Assembly (NCBI GenBank): GCA_030220185.1
Contig: JASPKZ010001596.1
Coordinates: 1,116,001 to 1,180,000 of the forward strand
DNA from: Diploptera punctata
Taxonomy: Eukaryota > Arthropoda > Insecta > Blattodea > Blaberidae
Length of the DNA stretch: 64,000 bases
Reading direction: 5' to 3'
The notes under the pieces are model-generated. The model had not been told where the DNA came from. It searched no databases and saw only the letters and a program-made list of their open reading frames with translations. Positions 49,026 through 58,970 of this stretch are shown here, in pieces (within the stretch, counting starts at the first letter, position 1; each line of letters starts with the position of its first letter). A program made the position numbers and the translations under genes.

Positions 49026-50430
49026 AAGTTCCAGTTGTACTGTAAACAAACTTGCATAATGTAGTTCTTCGCTGACTCTGTCTATTGGGGGAACCATGGT
49101 ACTACTTTTACACGCCATATGACTGAATTGTGTGTAAAACTGTCATCGATAGAAACATTGTTCTTAGACAACATTGGATTTAACTGGAAATAAGATTGAA
49201 TACACGATAAGATGGTACCAATAATTAGGAACTTCCATTTCTTATTTATTTATGACAAATTTATATGGCCTATCTAATCAGACATTTAAATTTTCCATTA
49301 TGTTAGTAGATATCCTTCATCTACATTTTCATTATGATCAGAATTTATGCTCTATTCTGATTCACCTGTAAATTCTGCTGTTATTTTCTCTCGTCTTCAT
49401 TGGCTAATGTGGGTTATTTTTCACTAAACTGTTTGAAAACCTTCAAAATAATGTATTTTTCTCTGCTTTTCAAATGGTTTCTTTTCCAGTCTTTTAAGAA
49501 ATTCTACAGAAAGTGATAATTTTAAAACAATTGAAATGCTAACATTGCACATACATAAGAATTAAACAATGATATTATTTTTTTTTTATTTTAAAAATAA
49601 AACATATGTTCAAGAAAAACAATCATAAGAGGTAAGAATACACAGACCAAATATGATATTCTTATTTATTTTATTTATTAAAATAATATTGTAATTATAT
49701 ATTTTAAGATTCTCCTATATAACTTATATAGACATATGCTAGATAATAAAAATTGTTTATTGTTTTATTTTATCTATTTCGAGTGTTAGCAAACTACGTT
49801 TTATTACATGCTTAAAGGTAAAACATTATTTGACCAATGAAAATCCAGTCCAGATATCTCGTTTGTTTACATTATAACTGGAACTTAGCTTGGAAGAGGT
49901 ATAATCTTGTTTTTATACAACAAAAAACTTAAAAAATCTATCTCGGCTGCCAGAAGTTTCTTAATTTCTGTTTTACACTCCGTATTTCATCATCTCCTAT
50001 TTTCTTTTTGTTTGTAAATACAGATTTTTTCTTAATATAGTAGTTTCTCTTCAACAAAACCATTTATATAAATATTTATGTAATGGAAATTTTGCATTTT
50101 GTACTAATTTACTTCTCTATATTGTATATCTTCTGATAGACACAAAATATTGTGTAGCATATTCAACATTGTTCTACTAAGTATTCTTTGGTCTACCATT
50201 CAGCTTTCTTCCATTCATTTCCCATTCATGTATTAATCTAGGGATCATAATCGTATGAAGACTTAACATGTAACAGTTTATACAGGAAATGATTAGTTTT
50301 CTTGTTGCTTACCCCAGATTCTTCTAAACCATGACCATGAGGTTATTTTGAACTTAATTTGAAGTAATTTTATCACATCTGCAGATTTCAGAGACTCGTG
50401 CTGAGCTATTGGGGCATTAGAGTGTATAAG
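49025..50430. other. Intron 4, mostly unassigned
   Basis: A PLE arm remnant lies at about 49600-49660 (aagaaaaacaatcataagaggtaagaatacacagacc). 49010-49080 and 49770-49880 are similar to 33980-34100 (the 'attttcattggtcaaacaatgg' block), an old interspersed repeat. Nothing else supported. Confidence 0.4.
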
Positions 50431-50700
50431 ATTTAAATTAAAATTATTTATGCCTCACCTCATATCCAGTCTTCTAATTAAACTGGTTTCAAAACCTAGA
50501 TGGTTTCATCTTCAGTAATATCTCAACCGATGTTAGGTTACTGGTATAAGGTCTTGTGCAAAATTTTTGATTTTTTAAGCCATTTTTCGAAAAAATCGTG
50601 CATTTTTTCGAATTTTCGAGCTATAAAGAATTTTAATTTAAATCTTAAATTAAAGCTCATAGTGATTATTCCTATAAAAGTTCAATTGGAATATATGTTG
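50430..50700. mobile_element. PLE unit, left arm and right end
   Basis: Left arm catatccagtcttctaattaaactgg with the motif 50477-50519. The centre has an unrelated 'gatttttt' stretch and the right end is gctcatagtgattattccta. It is flanked left by 'aagatttaaattaaaatt', the outer sequence of this subfamily. Confidence 0.7.
50477..50519 (-). ncRNA. Hammerhead-ribozyme-like motif, complete
   Basis: On the minus strand: helix I ATTA (50516-50519) with TAAT (50477-50480); CTGAAGA (50509-50515); extra T (50508); helix II GAAACC (50502-50507) with GGTTTT (50491-50496); GAA (50488-50490); helix III ACCAGT (50482-50487); T (50481). Same helix I as 44612-44656 but a different helix II, a compensatory difference. 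Confidence 0.76.
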
Positions 50701-50879
50701 TTGTGATGCTTCATTTATATTACACTTTGGGCAGATTCTAAATGTCTTCTTGCCATTTATTGTTTTAAGAGTTCTAAGGTGCAGCTGTCTGTTGCAGTGT
50801 CGTTCTGATGGAGTCTCCAGGGTTCTTTTCTTTATACCAGTTGTGTTGTGATAATAATTTTGTTAGTCTTTGTTTAAGT

Positions 50880-51085
50880 TTTTGTGAGAATGGGAAACAT
50901 CTTACCACAAATTAATGTTGGTTCAGTTTGAACATGTTTTGATATAATCTTCTATATCATTATCAGCTTGCCCAGCTGTTCAAACTGAACCAACATTAAT
51001 TTGAGGTAAGATGTTTTCCATTCTCACAAAAACTTGATTAAAAGAACCTAAAAATGTTTCTTCCTAAAATAAACCATTGTTAGTC
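50880..51085. mobile_element. PLE inverted-repeat unit
   Basis: Arms tgagaatgggaaacatcttacc and ggtaagatgttttccattctca, inner caacattaat/attaatgttg; right end acctaaaaatgtttcttccta. Motif in left arm at 50932-50966. Confidence 0.78.
50932..50966 (-). ncRNA. Hammerhead-ribozyme-like motif
   Basis: On the minus strand: CTGATAA (50960-50966, one change), extra T, six-pair helix II GATATA (50953-50958) with TATATC (50941-50946), AAAA instead of GAAA, helix III ACATGT. A sister copy lies at about 62680-62715. Confidence 0.42.
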
Positions 51086-53300
51086 TTTGTTTTAAATTTT
51101 GAATAGATCTCATTGAAAGCACCTCAGAAGATGACATACACTCGTTGGCTGTTAAATGGCTTCAACTCAGAAGACTAGATACACTCGCTTAACTCTGCCT
51201 GTTATATATTTTGTAATATTTTGTACATCCCTTGGCAGGGTAATCTGTTGTTAACATTTATGAATGGTAGTGGAATGTGTTTTAGCCTTCACTCTTATTG
51301 TGATCTCATGTACCATTATCTTTTGTTCATTTTGAATGTCTGAAAAATATTATTTACGGTGACTTAAATGCGGTTTTTGGGTAAATGCATTGAGCGTTTA
51401 AACCTAAAGCGTATGGTTAATTATTCTGTTTGTGATGTTGTCTCTCTGCTCCCTTCTTTTGTCAATCTGTTATTCATTACCCTGAATACCCACATGTGAT
51501 GGAATTCACTGGAAGTGTATTTCAGATTTTTGAGGCAGTTCTTTGGGCTGTTTCAATGTTTATTCCTTTGACTTTTTAGGAATTAACACTGTGAGGTATA
51601 ATATTTATTCAATTTGTTTATTCTCTTTGAACATCCTGGTAGCTCTGAAGATGTATGGAGCTTTCACTGTCTGTGAGGGTCAAGATATATATTGAGTCTT
51701 TCCAATGGATTTTAAAGCACCATCTATTGTTATCAGTTCTGATCTAAATATTGAGCTGTAGTCAGCATTTCTCAAATTTTGTTTTTAATATGTTTTCATT
51801 TTCCATTACCATAACTTATCCTTACTACCGTCTGTGAATATTTTTACAGGATTTTTAGGTACCAGAAACTCTAAATAATTAATTTAAAAAAGAATGAATG
51901 TGGACATGTGCCTTTTCTGCTTATGAGATCCAAAATTAGTGTAAGATTTCAGATAAGATATACAGGTTGATTTAGAATTCCTAATTCACACTTCTGGAGG
52001 GTTGTAGAGACAATTTTAACAATACCACAAAAAATCATAAGTTATAAAGGCAATTCCTTGTCGGTGAAACCATTTCTCTCTTCTTTCAGTTACCCTTTTC
52101 ATTGTTAATAGTCCTGACATTCTGTGATATTTAGTTACATCTTCCAAAACAGTGTTCATTTGTTTTCCCTTCAATTTTGATGGCAAATTTTGCCGAATAA
52201 TCTAAATAATGCACCCTCCAGCTGTTTAAGATCAATCTGAATTATTCAAATTAATTAATGATTAATATTCGTAAAGCTTAGGCCAAATCCTGGCCGCCAC
52301 TCCAAAGTAAGATTCCTTATATACATGAAAATAAAAACCTCTAGACTCAGAATCTTGATATCAGCAGTAATTATTGTGGAGCAAGAACAATAAAATGTTA
52401 AAAATATAAAATGAGTATCTGATAAACCTGTTGTCCTCAACTAAAATAAAGTTCTATATGAAAAACTTCGTCAAGTAGTTAAAAATATGAAGGCCTTTCA
52501 AAACCATATTTTATGCAGTTATAGTTAGAATAATTCTCGGGTGGGTGTGTAAGAGATTATAGTCCACCTTGGGTAGGTGTGTTGAAGATATATATCTCCA
52601 CCTTGTTTGCATGTGTAAAGTGAGATATCTCCACATTGGGTGGATGTGTAGAAAAATGTATTTTCATTCTAATTTTATATTTTTTCGTACCAAGAATCCA
52701 GAATTGTATATTGCCCCTGAAATGTACTAATCACCATACCACTATGAGTTATTACTCTGTCCTACAATATCAATATTTTCTTTTTTATGACAAGAAAATG
52801 TCATTCTTTCTAGCTAGATAACTCATTTTTCACAATTTTGGAGATCTCTCTCTATCCACCCACCTGAGATGGAGATACACCACTTTGTACACCTACACAA
52901 AAATTCTCTACGTTTATCACAGATTATGTTCATGTAACATCCTTGTACCTCCATACAATAACAAAGTTTGAATTTCACAAGAAGAGGTAATTAATGTGTG
53001 TAAATATATTCGGGAAATACAAAAAAAAAAGTTCTGATACTTGAATAGTGATATTATAAAGTACAAACAAAGTCATGCAAATATAATACATAATATATGA
53101 TTAGGCTGGTTTGGTTATGTAAACAGAATGCAACAACAGATTGGTAAAAATTATTAAATGGAGACCAAACTTTGTTAAAATATGTCAGAAATGTGTGAAA
53201 TGATTTTTTAAATCATCCTGTATATTAAAAAATAATCTGATGAAAAGATTGAGAATGCGACCAACAGAATGAAGTGGATCTGTGAAGATGTGTTTGTTTT
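51085..53300. other. Intron 4, unassigned; minisatellite-like run at 52530-52650
   Basis: 52530-52650 holds three diverged copies of a 35-40-bp unit (tgggtgggtgtgta...ctccacctt), with a diverged inverse near 52850-52905. A PLE end (aggaattaacactgtgaggta) is at 51580. The rest shows no coding frame or repeat end. Confidence 0.4.
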
Positions 53301-53305
53301 TGCAG

Positions 53306-53446
53306 GAGTGGTCTTCTTAACTTCTGTGCGGTGGCGCTGGCTCTCAATGATCTCAAGTACGAGGCTCTCGGTATTCGTATTGACAGTGGTGACCTTGCAT
53401 ATCTCTCTAAATTAGCACGCAGTACTTTTGAGAAAGTCGCACATCA
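53306..53446 (+). CDS. NAPRT: NAPRT exon
   Basis: A 141-nt exon after a tgtttttgcag acceptor; donor GTAAGT. It enters and leaves in phase 2. It encodes [20 protein letters not shown] and [20 protein letters not shown], then FEKVAHQ. The IRIDSGDL segment is the NAPRT/NAMPT-family signature loop around the substrate site (human VRLDSGDL). The R-S-G junction with the exon at 34379 reproduces the conserved V.RSG..NF. Confidence 0.94.
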
Positions 53447-53689
53447 GTAAGTGACTGTTCAATATATTTTAAGTCTCGTTCTTTTTTCTTTTCCTATTTT
53501 ATTTTCCTATTTTTTCTCCCATCTATTTCTTTTTCTTTGCACTCTGTATACCTCTCAATAAATTTTCACAGAGTGTGGTTGGTAAGTTTCTGCTCACACT
53601 GTTTTAATTTTAATGTTTTGTTCAATTTCACATTTGACATCATAAAAGAGTAAAGAATGTTAATATTTCCATAATTTAATCAAATTTAA

Positions 53690-54193
53690 AGTGGGAAGTA
53701 ACACTATGAGATATTTTCAATTTATTAATGAGTTGGAGAAAATGTTTTTATATCTCAACTCATAAAGTTGCATGTTTTCATAATACCAGTTTCAAAGATC
53801 ATTTCACCTTCATCTTCAGTTAAACTCCCTCTAATAACTGTGTTACTTTTCTGAAAAAGGTTGTTAAATTTCTCATTTTCTGTTGTAATTTTCTTCTTAA
53901 TTACAACTTTCAAACATTCAAAAAATTTAACTAAATTCTTCAAATAATTTTGTCAATTTCAAATGGTAATGATAAATTTCCAAATCCAGATTACATAGAT
54001 CAGAATAGTATTTGTTTTTCTCCCTTCTACCTTTTCTCAACAATTTTTGTTGTTGTTTGCTGTTATTAAATTTTGCTATTTTTCTAACGAGTTTGACTGA
54101 AGAAGATGAAATAACCTTTGAAATAGGTATATTGAAAACATGCAACTTTATGAAGCGAGATATAAAAACATTTTCTCCAACTAATTTATAAAT
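53690..54193. mobile_element. PLE inverted-repeat unit with unusual internal ORF
   Basis: Left end ggaagtaacactatgagata. Arms aaagttgcatgttttcataat/attgaaaacatgcaacttt. Between them the minus strand stays open in two stretches (54145-53927 and 53943-53755): SVKLVRKIAKFNNSKQQQKL, RREKNKYYSDLCNLDLEI and EEFS, then a lysine-rich part ending TEDEGEMIFETGIMKTCNF. This does not look like the GIY-YIG tail; it may be another part of the PLE protein. Its end overlaps the motif at 53781-53822. Confidence 0.65.
53781..53822 (-). ncRNA. Hammerhead-ribozyme-like motif, complete
   Basis: On the minus strand: helix I TAA (53820-53822) with TTA (53781-53783); CTGAAGA (53813-53819); extra T; helix II GAAGGT (53806-53811) with ATCTTT (53794-53799), loop GAAATG; GAA (53791-53793); helix III ACTGGT (53785-53790); A (53784). 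Confidence 0.74.
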
Positions 54194-54207
54194 TTCCTAA
54201 TTGTTAT

Positions 54208-54529
54208 TAATTAAATGAATCGTGATTTTTTTTCTTACCTCATACATCTATGTTTCTTTAAACACAGCACTGCAGTACCGGCGACACTTTGTCGTCATCG
54301 TCAGCTGTTTTCACGACTGTCAATTTTTTCTCCTTTTTTCCGGTCAAAAGGAGAAAAAAAAATTGACAGTCGTGAAAACAGCTGACGATGACGACAAAGT
54401 GTCGCCGGTACTGCAGTGCTGTGTTTAAAGAAACATAGATGTATGAGGTAAGAAAAAAAAATCACGATTCATTTAATTAATATTAATTGAACCTCATAAT
54501 GTTAAAAATTCCCAAATTTAATATATAAA
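54208..54529. mobile_element. PLE inverted-repeat unit, 14-bp target duplication, near-perfect hairpin
   Basis: Flanked by ttcctaattgttat at 54194-54207 and 54530-54543. Arms of about 125 bp pair from aatgaatcgtgatttttttt outward to caattttttctcc at the centre with hardly any mismatch. The motifs have CTGACGA, ACAG/CTGT helix I and the ACTGCAGT palindrome but GGTA instead of GAAA. A decayed copy is at 61425-61690. Confidence 0.88.
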
Positions 54530-54734
54530 TTCCTAATTGTTATCACAAAATCTTATAAAATATATGAGTAGTGGGTTACAAGGATGGAAGACTTTTACAT
54601 ATTTGTTGAAAAATTACACCCTCATCTATCTACACAGGCATAAACATTTTATTTAACATTTTCCAATACAGTTATTTTAACACAGTTACAATAATGAATC
54701 ATATTATAATATTATAATAATATTGTGAAAAGAA

Positions 54735-54840
54735 AAATTAATGTGTGAACCAGGAATCGAACCGTGGACCTCTGGTTCTCCAGACTAGTGTGCAGCCCAC
54801 TACACTATTCCACACCTGGCACAAACACTAACAGTTCTTT
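54735..54840 (-). repeat. tRNA-like body with shared tail
   Basis: On the minus strand: gccaggtgtggaatagtgtagtgggctgc (A-box region), ACTAGTCTGGAGAACCAGAGG (anticodon arm), GGTTCGATTCCTGG (B box), then ATTAATTTTTCTTTTC. The head differs from the Lys-type units but the tail is of the same type. Confidence 0.5.
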
Positions 54841-54989
54841 CCACATATACAAATCTATAATTCTCGTTTCGTCTGCTGTCAGGTAGATGACACTGCCATC
54901 ACCAACGGCCGGCTTCATTTAGAAGTATCTATATTTGAGAATTTTACACCACCACTTTTACTCATACATAAAATTAATTAATTAGAATT

Positions 54990-55190
54990 GTTAACAATGG
55001 GGAAGTAGAAACATTTGCAGTAGCCGCTCACGCTTTGTCAGAAAAACATCAAATCAAAATAAAAGCCATATTAATAAAACCATTAGAAAAATCTAAACAG
55101 CTCACGGTTTGGGATAAAAAAAAACTACATTCATTAAAAATACACGAAGGAGATTTTAATAAATTTTGAAATTGCCGGGAATGCAATTTG
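54990..55190 (+). mobile_element. PLE GIY-YIG tail fragment
   Basis: The + strand reads ETFAVAAHALSEKHQIKIKA, then PLEKSKQLTVWDKKKLHSLK and INKF. It is frameshifted once and cut by the LINE starting near 55190. Confidence 0.65.
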
Positions 55191-55300
55191 GTTTGGGGCC
55201 CTCCAGTCATACTGGGGGTTTATGTGAGTGGATGATGTAACCACCATTACAAATAAAAAATTTGTGCCCGCTTAAAAAACGGTTACATTTATGCTGAACA

Positions 55301-56248
55301 ATGGCAAATCCTTCAGACAAATTTTCCGGAGGTAAAACAGTCCCCTTTTCGGATCTCCAGGTGGGGACATCTGCAGGACGTCATACACAGAACATCCTTA
55401 AAATTCTCCAGTGGAATGCAGGACTTACACAGAGTAAAAAAACTGAACTACAAACAATCATAGAGGAAAATGGGATAGATGTATTTATCATACAAGAAGC
55501 TAATGCATCAAGAGATCAACTAAAATATTTTCAATTTCCTGAATTCAACATACATATCCTCCCCAAAGCATGGCAAGTAGCTAGTGGAATTCTAGCAGGT
55601 GTCAGAACAAATATTTTATCAAAATCTAAAGTTATAAAGGACATGCAACAAGAAGACAAAGTAGAAATCATCCAAATTGAAACCGGGAAAGGATATTTAC
55701 ATTATAACATGTATGGAATATACAATCCACCAAATAACAACCCCTGTCTAGATATAATTAATATTTATTCAAAAACAATTCTGATTGGTGATTTTAATGG
55801 TCATTCACCTAAATGGGGATACAAAGACTATAATCCTAGTGGCAAAACTATTGAAGATTTATTAAATTCGAACACTCATTCGAACACTTTAGAACTTATC
55901 TATAAGAATGATGACTGTCCTACATACATACATTATAATGGCCAGTGTACAAATCCAGATCTCCTGTTAGTATCATCTGACCTGAAAGATAAGACTACAC
56001 GTGAAATCATTGAAGATCTAGGATCCAAACATAGAGCAGTTGTCGCATCTATAATACATCAGGACAAACAAAACAACAGTAAACAGAAAACAAAATACTC
56101 TTGGAATTTTAGAAAAGCTAACTGGGAAAAATTTACAGAAGAAACTGAACATAAATTAAACCTAATTCAGTACGAAGTATCTACAGATAAACTTAATATC
56201 ATCTCAAACATAATTCTTGAAGCAGCAAAAAATTGGATCCCCAGATGA
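55301..56248 (+). CDS. LINE endonuclease ORF (I/jockey-like, truncated element)
   Basis: A 315-codon frame. Residues 1-28 (KFSGGKTVPFSDLQVGTSAG) are a family-specific leader. From about residue 30, ILKILQWNAGLTQSKK starts the apurinic-type endonuclease fold. VFIIQEAN carries the catalytic Glu, MYGIYNPPNNNP follows, ILIGDFNGHSPKWGYKD carries the Asp/Asn pair, and LGSKHRAVVASI holds the terminal His motif (usually SDH, here SKH). NFRKANWEKFTEETEHKL begins the linker. A stop at 56246-56248 is followed at once by the expected continuation (KTKHYKPFWNTDLSKLKEER), so this is one point mutation rather than the natural end. The domain nicks target DNA for reverse transcription. It is not a host gene. 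Confidence 0.82.
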   Translation: MANPSDKFSGGKTVPFSDLQVGTSAGRHTQNILKILQWNAGLTQSKKTELQTIIEENGIDVFIIQEANASRDQLKYFQFPEFNIHILPKAWQVASGILAGVRTNILSKSKVIKDMQQEDKVEIIQIETGKGYLHYNMYGIYNPPNNNPCLDIINIYSKTILIGDFNGHSPKWGYKDYNPSGKTIEDLLNSNTHSNTLELIYKNDDCPTYIHYNGQCTNPDLLLVSSDLKDKTTREIIEDLGSKHRAVVASIIHQDKQNNSKQKTKYSWNFRKANWEKFTEETEHKLNLIQYEVSTDKLNIISNIILEAAKNWIPR

Positions 56249-56520
56249 AAAACTAAACACTACAAACCCTTTTGGAACACAGACTTATCCAAGTTAAAAG
56301 AAGAAAGGGACACAGCAAGAAGAAAAGCAGAATTGTCCAACAACCCAATAGATACACATGAATGGCGAAGAAAGGCAGCAAAGTTTAAAAAAGAAATCTA
56401 TGTAGCAAAGAAAAATGCATTTAGTGACTTTATTGAAAAAGCTGATTACAGAAAAGACTCAAAAAAAGTATATAGATATATAAGTAAAATCACAAGTCAG
56501 AGAGATACAAAGAAAGAACC

Positions 56521-56890
56521 TCTTCTTCTTCTTCTTCTTCCGAATGCAGTATTGGGTGATGATGTCCGTTCTGCGACTACAAAAACTGATCCTTCCATCG
56601 GTTGAAGGGTCTTCCGAGGTCTCTTTTGCCATTAGGGTTGAGGTGGTAAATCATCTTTGGTAAACGGGAATTTGACATTCTCTGGACGTGTTGGAACCAT
56701 TTAATCTGATAATTTTGTATATGTTCAACCATTTCCCTACTATTCCACTGCATCCTAATCTCATCACTTTTCATTCTATCCCTTAATGTTACTCCAGTTA
56801 GTGATCGGAGGAATCTCATTTGTGAACTATTAATGCGGGATTTATCTTTTGCTCGAAGTGTCCAGCATTCACTTCCGTATAGTAGAGCAG
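56521..56890 (-). mobile_element. LINE 3' end nested in LINE, 11-bp target duplication
   Basis: Flanked by aagaaagaacc at 56510-56520 and 56891-56901. The insert begins (3' end) with tcttcttcttcttcttcttcc. The minus strand encodes LSSALLYGSECWTLRAKDKS, RINSSQMRFLRSLTGVTLRD, IQNYQIKWFQHVQRMSNSRL and GKRDLGRPFNRWKDQFL. Confidence 0.9.
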
Positions 56891-57139
56891 AAGAAAGAAC
56901 CATTCAAATTTAATGGGAAAACACTTACTTCCAACAACTCTATCGCTGAAGCTTTTAATAAACACTACAGCTCTCAACACAAACTCCCTCCTAAAGCTAA
57001 AAAGAAACAAAGGCAAATTAAAAAAGATCTGAAGACTTTTAAGAAGCATCAAGAACAAACAAATGATATATTCAGCAAAGAATTCACCATATGGGAACTA
57101 AATTCTGCAATACATGAGAGGTGTACCAACAAATGGAGG

Positions 57140-57280
57140 AAGAAGCAATGCAATGGTTGTGAAAATACTGACGATGGATTAATTCCAAAAAGTAGTTTAA
57201 AAAGACAACAAAATATGAAGTAAGGTGATATATTTTTAATATTTAATTATCAATATTTCATAGTGTTACTTTAGTTATTA
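57140..57280 (+). mobile_element. PLE end fused to the truncated LINE
   Basis: Reads ggttgtgaaaatactgacgatgg, then attccaaaaagtag and 'aaaatatgaagtaaggtgatat', ending tcatagtgttacttta. It is the right arm of the unit A subfamily at 36140-36352 without its left arm. Confidence 0.65.
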
Positions 57281-57284
57281 CTAT

Positions 57285-57690
57285 CAAGGGAACTGTCAAC
57301 CATTACATGCCAAAACCTACCTTGAAATTTCTCCCAGAGAAATGTTATGATATACGAAGGGCATGTCCAAAAAAAATATTTGCCGCTTTTAACTGCAAGG
57401 CACTAAAATCCAGGGCTAAATCTCTTATTTAAACTCGGGGAAGTAATACAGCTGCTAAGTTGGCAGATTGGGTAACCCTCACAACCTGTGAGTGCTGTGT
57501 CCTACCTCACTGCACTATGTTTTACTCAGCTTCACACAGCCATTGCACAATTTTGGCTTGAATTTTTGTGCCTTGCAGTTAAAATAGCATATCATTTTTT
57601 TGACATGGTCTGTGTACTTACAGTGGTTCTCCTGAGAGAAATTCAAAGTAGGTTTTGGCATGCAATGGTTGATATTTCATTGTAGGTATA
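57285..57690. mobile_element. Palindromic MITE, 'ccaaggccatgtccaaaa' family
   Basis: Left arm agggaactgtcaaccattacatgccaaaacctacc (57300) and right arm aggttttggcatgcaatggttgat (about 57650) are inverted; inner gggcatgtccaaaa pairs with ttttttgacatggtc. The best pair of termini for the family. Confidence 0.68.
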
Positions 57691-57819
57691 AATGTCATAT
57701 GTGAAACATTGTCTTCCATTCTTGTATTGTAATATACTGTTATAAAGCAATGAAGCGTGAGAGATTAAAACATTGGCATTTGTTACAATGTACTGAGCAT
57801 AATATATTGTTTGTTATAG

Positions 57820-57944
57820 GTATAACTTGCCTTGGTTTGCCAAATTAAAAATAGTTGCTTCAAATGACATCAATGAAGAAACTATTCTTAGTCTTAATGA
57901 TCAAGGACACAAAATAGATGTTTTTGGAATTGGAACTCATCTGG
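57820..57944 (+). CDS. NAPRT: NAPRT exon
   Basis: A 125-nt exon after a gtttgttatag acceptor; donor GTAAGT. It enters phase 2 and leaves phase 1. It encodes [40 protein letters not shown] and L. The [11 protein letters not shown] and DVFGIGTxL blocks are conserved in the PRPP/nicotinate-site half of NAPRT (human VVSNNIDEEALARL and VNVIGIGT). Confidence 0.94.
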
Positions 57945-58052
57945 GTAAGTGCTGCCATCATCTTTATTAATTTGTTTAACATTTTTAAAGTTCTTTACAA
58001 ACACCATTAAGGTCATAGTTAAAAAAAATATAAAATTAGTATCTGAGATCTA

Positions 58053-58315
58053 AGATAAAATCAAATGTTCCCTTCCTCTCCTCATATTAATCTTCTAAGT
58101 AGATCGTGATTTTAAGACCATAGTGGTCCCATCTTCAGTACCATCTTGACGACTGATGTTACATCGATTGGACATCAAGATGGAAATGAAGATGGGACTG
58201 CTATAGTCTTGAAATCGTGATCTACTTAGAAGATATAATATGAGGAGAGGTATGAAACATTTGATTTTATATTAAATTAAACCTCATAGTGATTTATTCC
58301 TATAAAAGTCAATAC
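58053..58315. mobile_element. PLE inverted-repeat unit, 10-bp target duplication
   Basis: Flanked by ctgagatcta at 58043-58052 and 58316-58325. Arms cctctcctcatattaatctt and gatataatatgaggagagg; right end acctcatagtgatttattcc. Motifs in both arms, the left one best. Confidence 0.87.
58098..58142 (-). ncRNA. Hammerhead-ribozyme-like motif
   Basis: On the minus strand: helix I GGTA (58139-58142) with TACT (58098-58101); CTGAAGA (58132-58138); extra T; helix II GGGACC (58125-58130) with GGTCTT (58114-58119); AAA in place of GAA (58111-58113); helix III ATCACGAT (58103-58110); C (58102). The right arm of the same unit keeps GAAA but has TTGAA-type core damage (ATGAAGA). Confidence 0.58.
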
Positions 58316-58329
58316 CTGAGATCTAGTCG

Positions 58330-58805
58330 TCCTCAACTATATACAATATTGTAAAATGTTCTGGAGGCCTTTTTGGAACATCAGGTAGGGTTCTGATTTC
58401 GGGGTATAATTCAGGGTTAATCGAGGAATTTGGGTAGGATAATATGCACTGGAGTAACTCAGGTTGGGTTGAATTTCAGAGAACATGGGTTCTTATCCAG
58501 GTATACAAGGGGCTTTACGGTGGTGGAGACAATATCAATAATTAGTTGAAGCAAAATCACACTTTTATTCACCATGAAATGTATACACATTCTGTAAACC
58601 GTAAATGCTGCCTACTAGCAACAGAGATTATCAGGGTTTATTTTGGTCCGTACAGTTATAGGTGCTATTATTTAGGGTGCGTGTTGTCTCTTGACTGTCA
58701 ACTTTACAGAGACCTACAATCACTATGATTCTACTCAGTCACACGTACAGGATATTTCTAAGTCCGCAAATTGTTGCCAGCTTAGAAACAGTTGCAAGCG
58801 GTTCA
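58330..58805. other. Intron 6, unassigned stretch
   Basis: Balanced composition with no coding frame or repeat end recognised. Confidence 0.35.
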
Positions 58806-58876
58806 ACATATTCTAAGTTAATAGTGAGTGGAGAACATATTTTAATCGACTCACCTCGTACATTTTCAAACTTCTT

Positions 58877-58919
58877 TGATACCGACGATTTCAGACAAAA
58901 TCATGTCCTTCTTCAGTCA
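58877..58919 (-). ncRNA. Hammerhead-ribozyme-like motif, complete (left arm)
   Basis: On the minus strand: helix I TGA (58917-58919) with TCA (58877-58879); CTGAAGA (58910-58916); extra A; helix II GGACA (58904-58908) with TGTCT (58893-58897); GAA (58890-58892); helix III ATCGTCGGT (58881-58889); A (58880). Confidence 0.7.
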
Positions 58920-58930
58920 TGGCTTCCACT

Positions 58931-58970
58931 CTGAAGAAGGACATGATTTTGTCTGAAACCGTCGGTATCA
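58931..58970 (+). ncRNA. Hammerhead-ribozyme-like motif (right arm, NAPRT sense)
   Basis: CTGAAGA (58931-58937), extra A, helix II GGACA (58939-58943) with TGTCT (58950-58954), GAAA (58955-58958), helix III ACCGTCGGT (58958-58966), A (58967), TCA. The 5' strand of helix I is changed because the central fold-back lies directly upstream. Confidence 0.58.

Larger units (their letters stand above)
55190..57140 (+). mobile_element. I/jockey-like LINE, 5' part, with a nested LINE
   Basis: A 5' UTR of about 110 bp, a nearly intact endonuclease ORF (55301-56248), continuation after a single stop to 56509, interruption by LINE 56521-56890, and continuation to about 57115 (KEPFKFNGKTLTSNNSIAEA, then FNKHYSS, the pre-RT linker). 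It is truncated before the RT and joined to a PLE end. A related 5' fragment is at 48285-48520. The long open frame suggests a recent insertion. Confidence 0.82.

Noticed and set aside
55301..56248. Host exonuclease/endonuclease gene
   Set aside because: The domain order, linker and interruption by another LINE show it is the endonuclease part of a non-LTR element.
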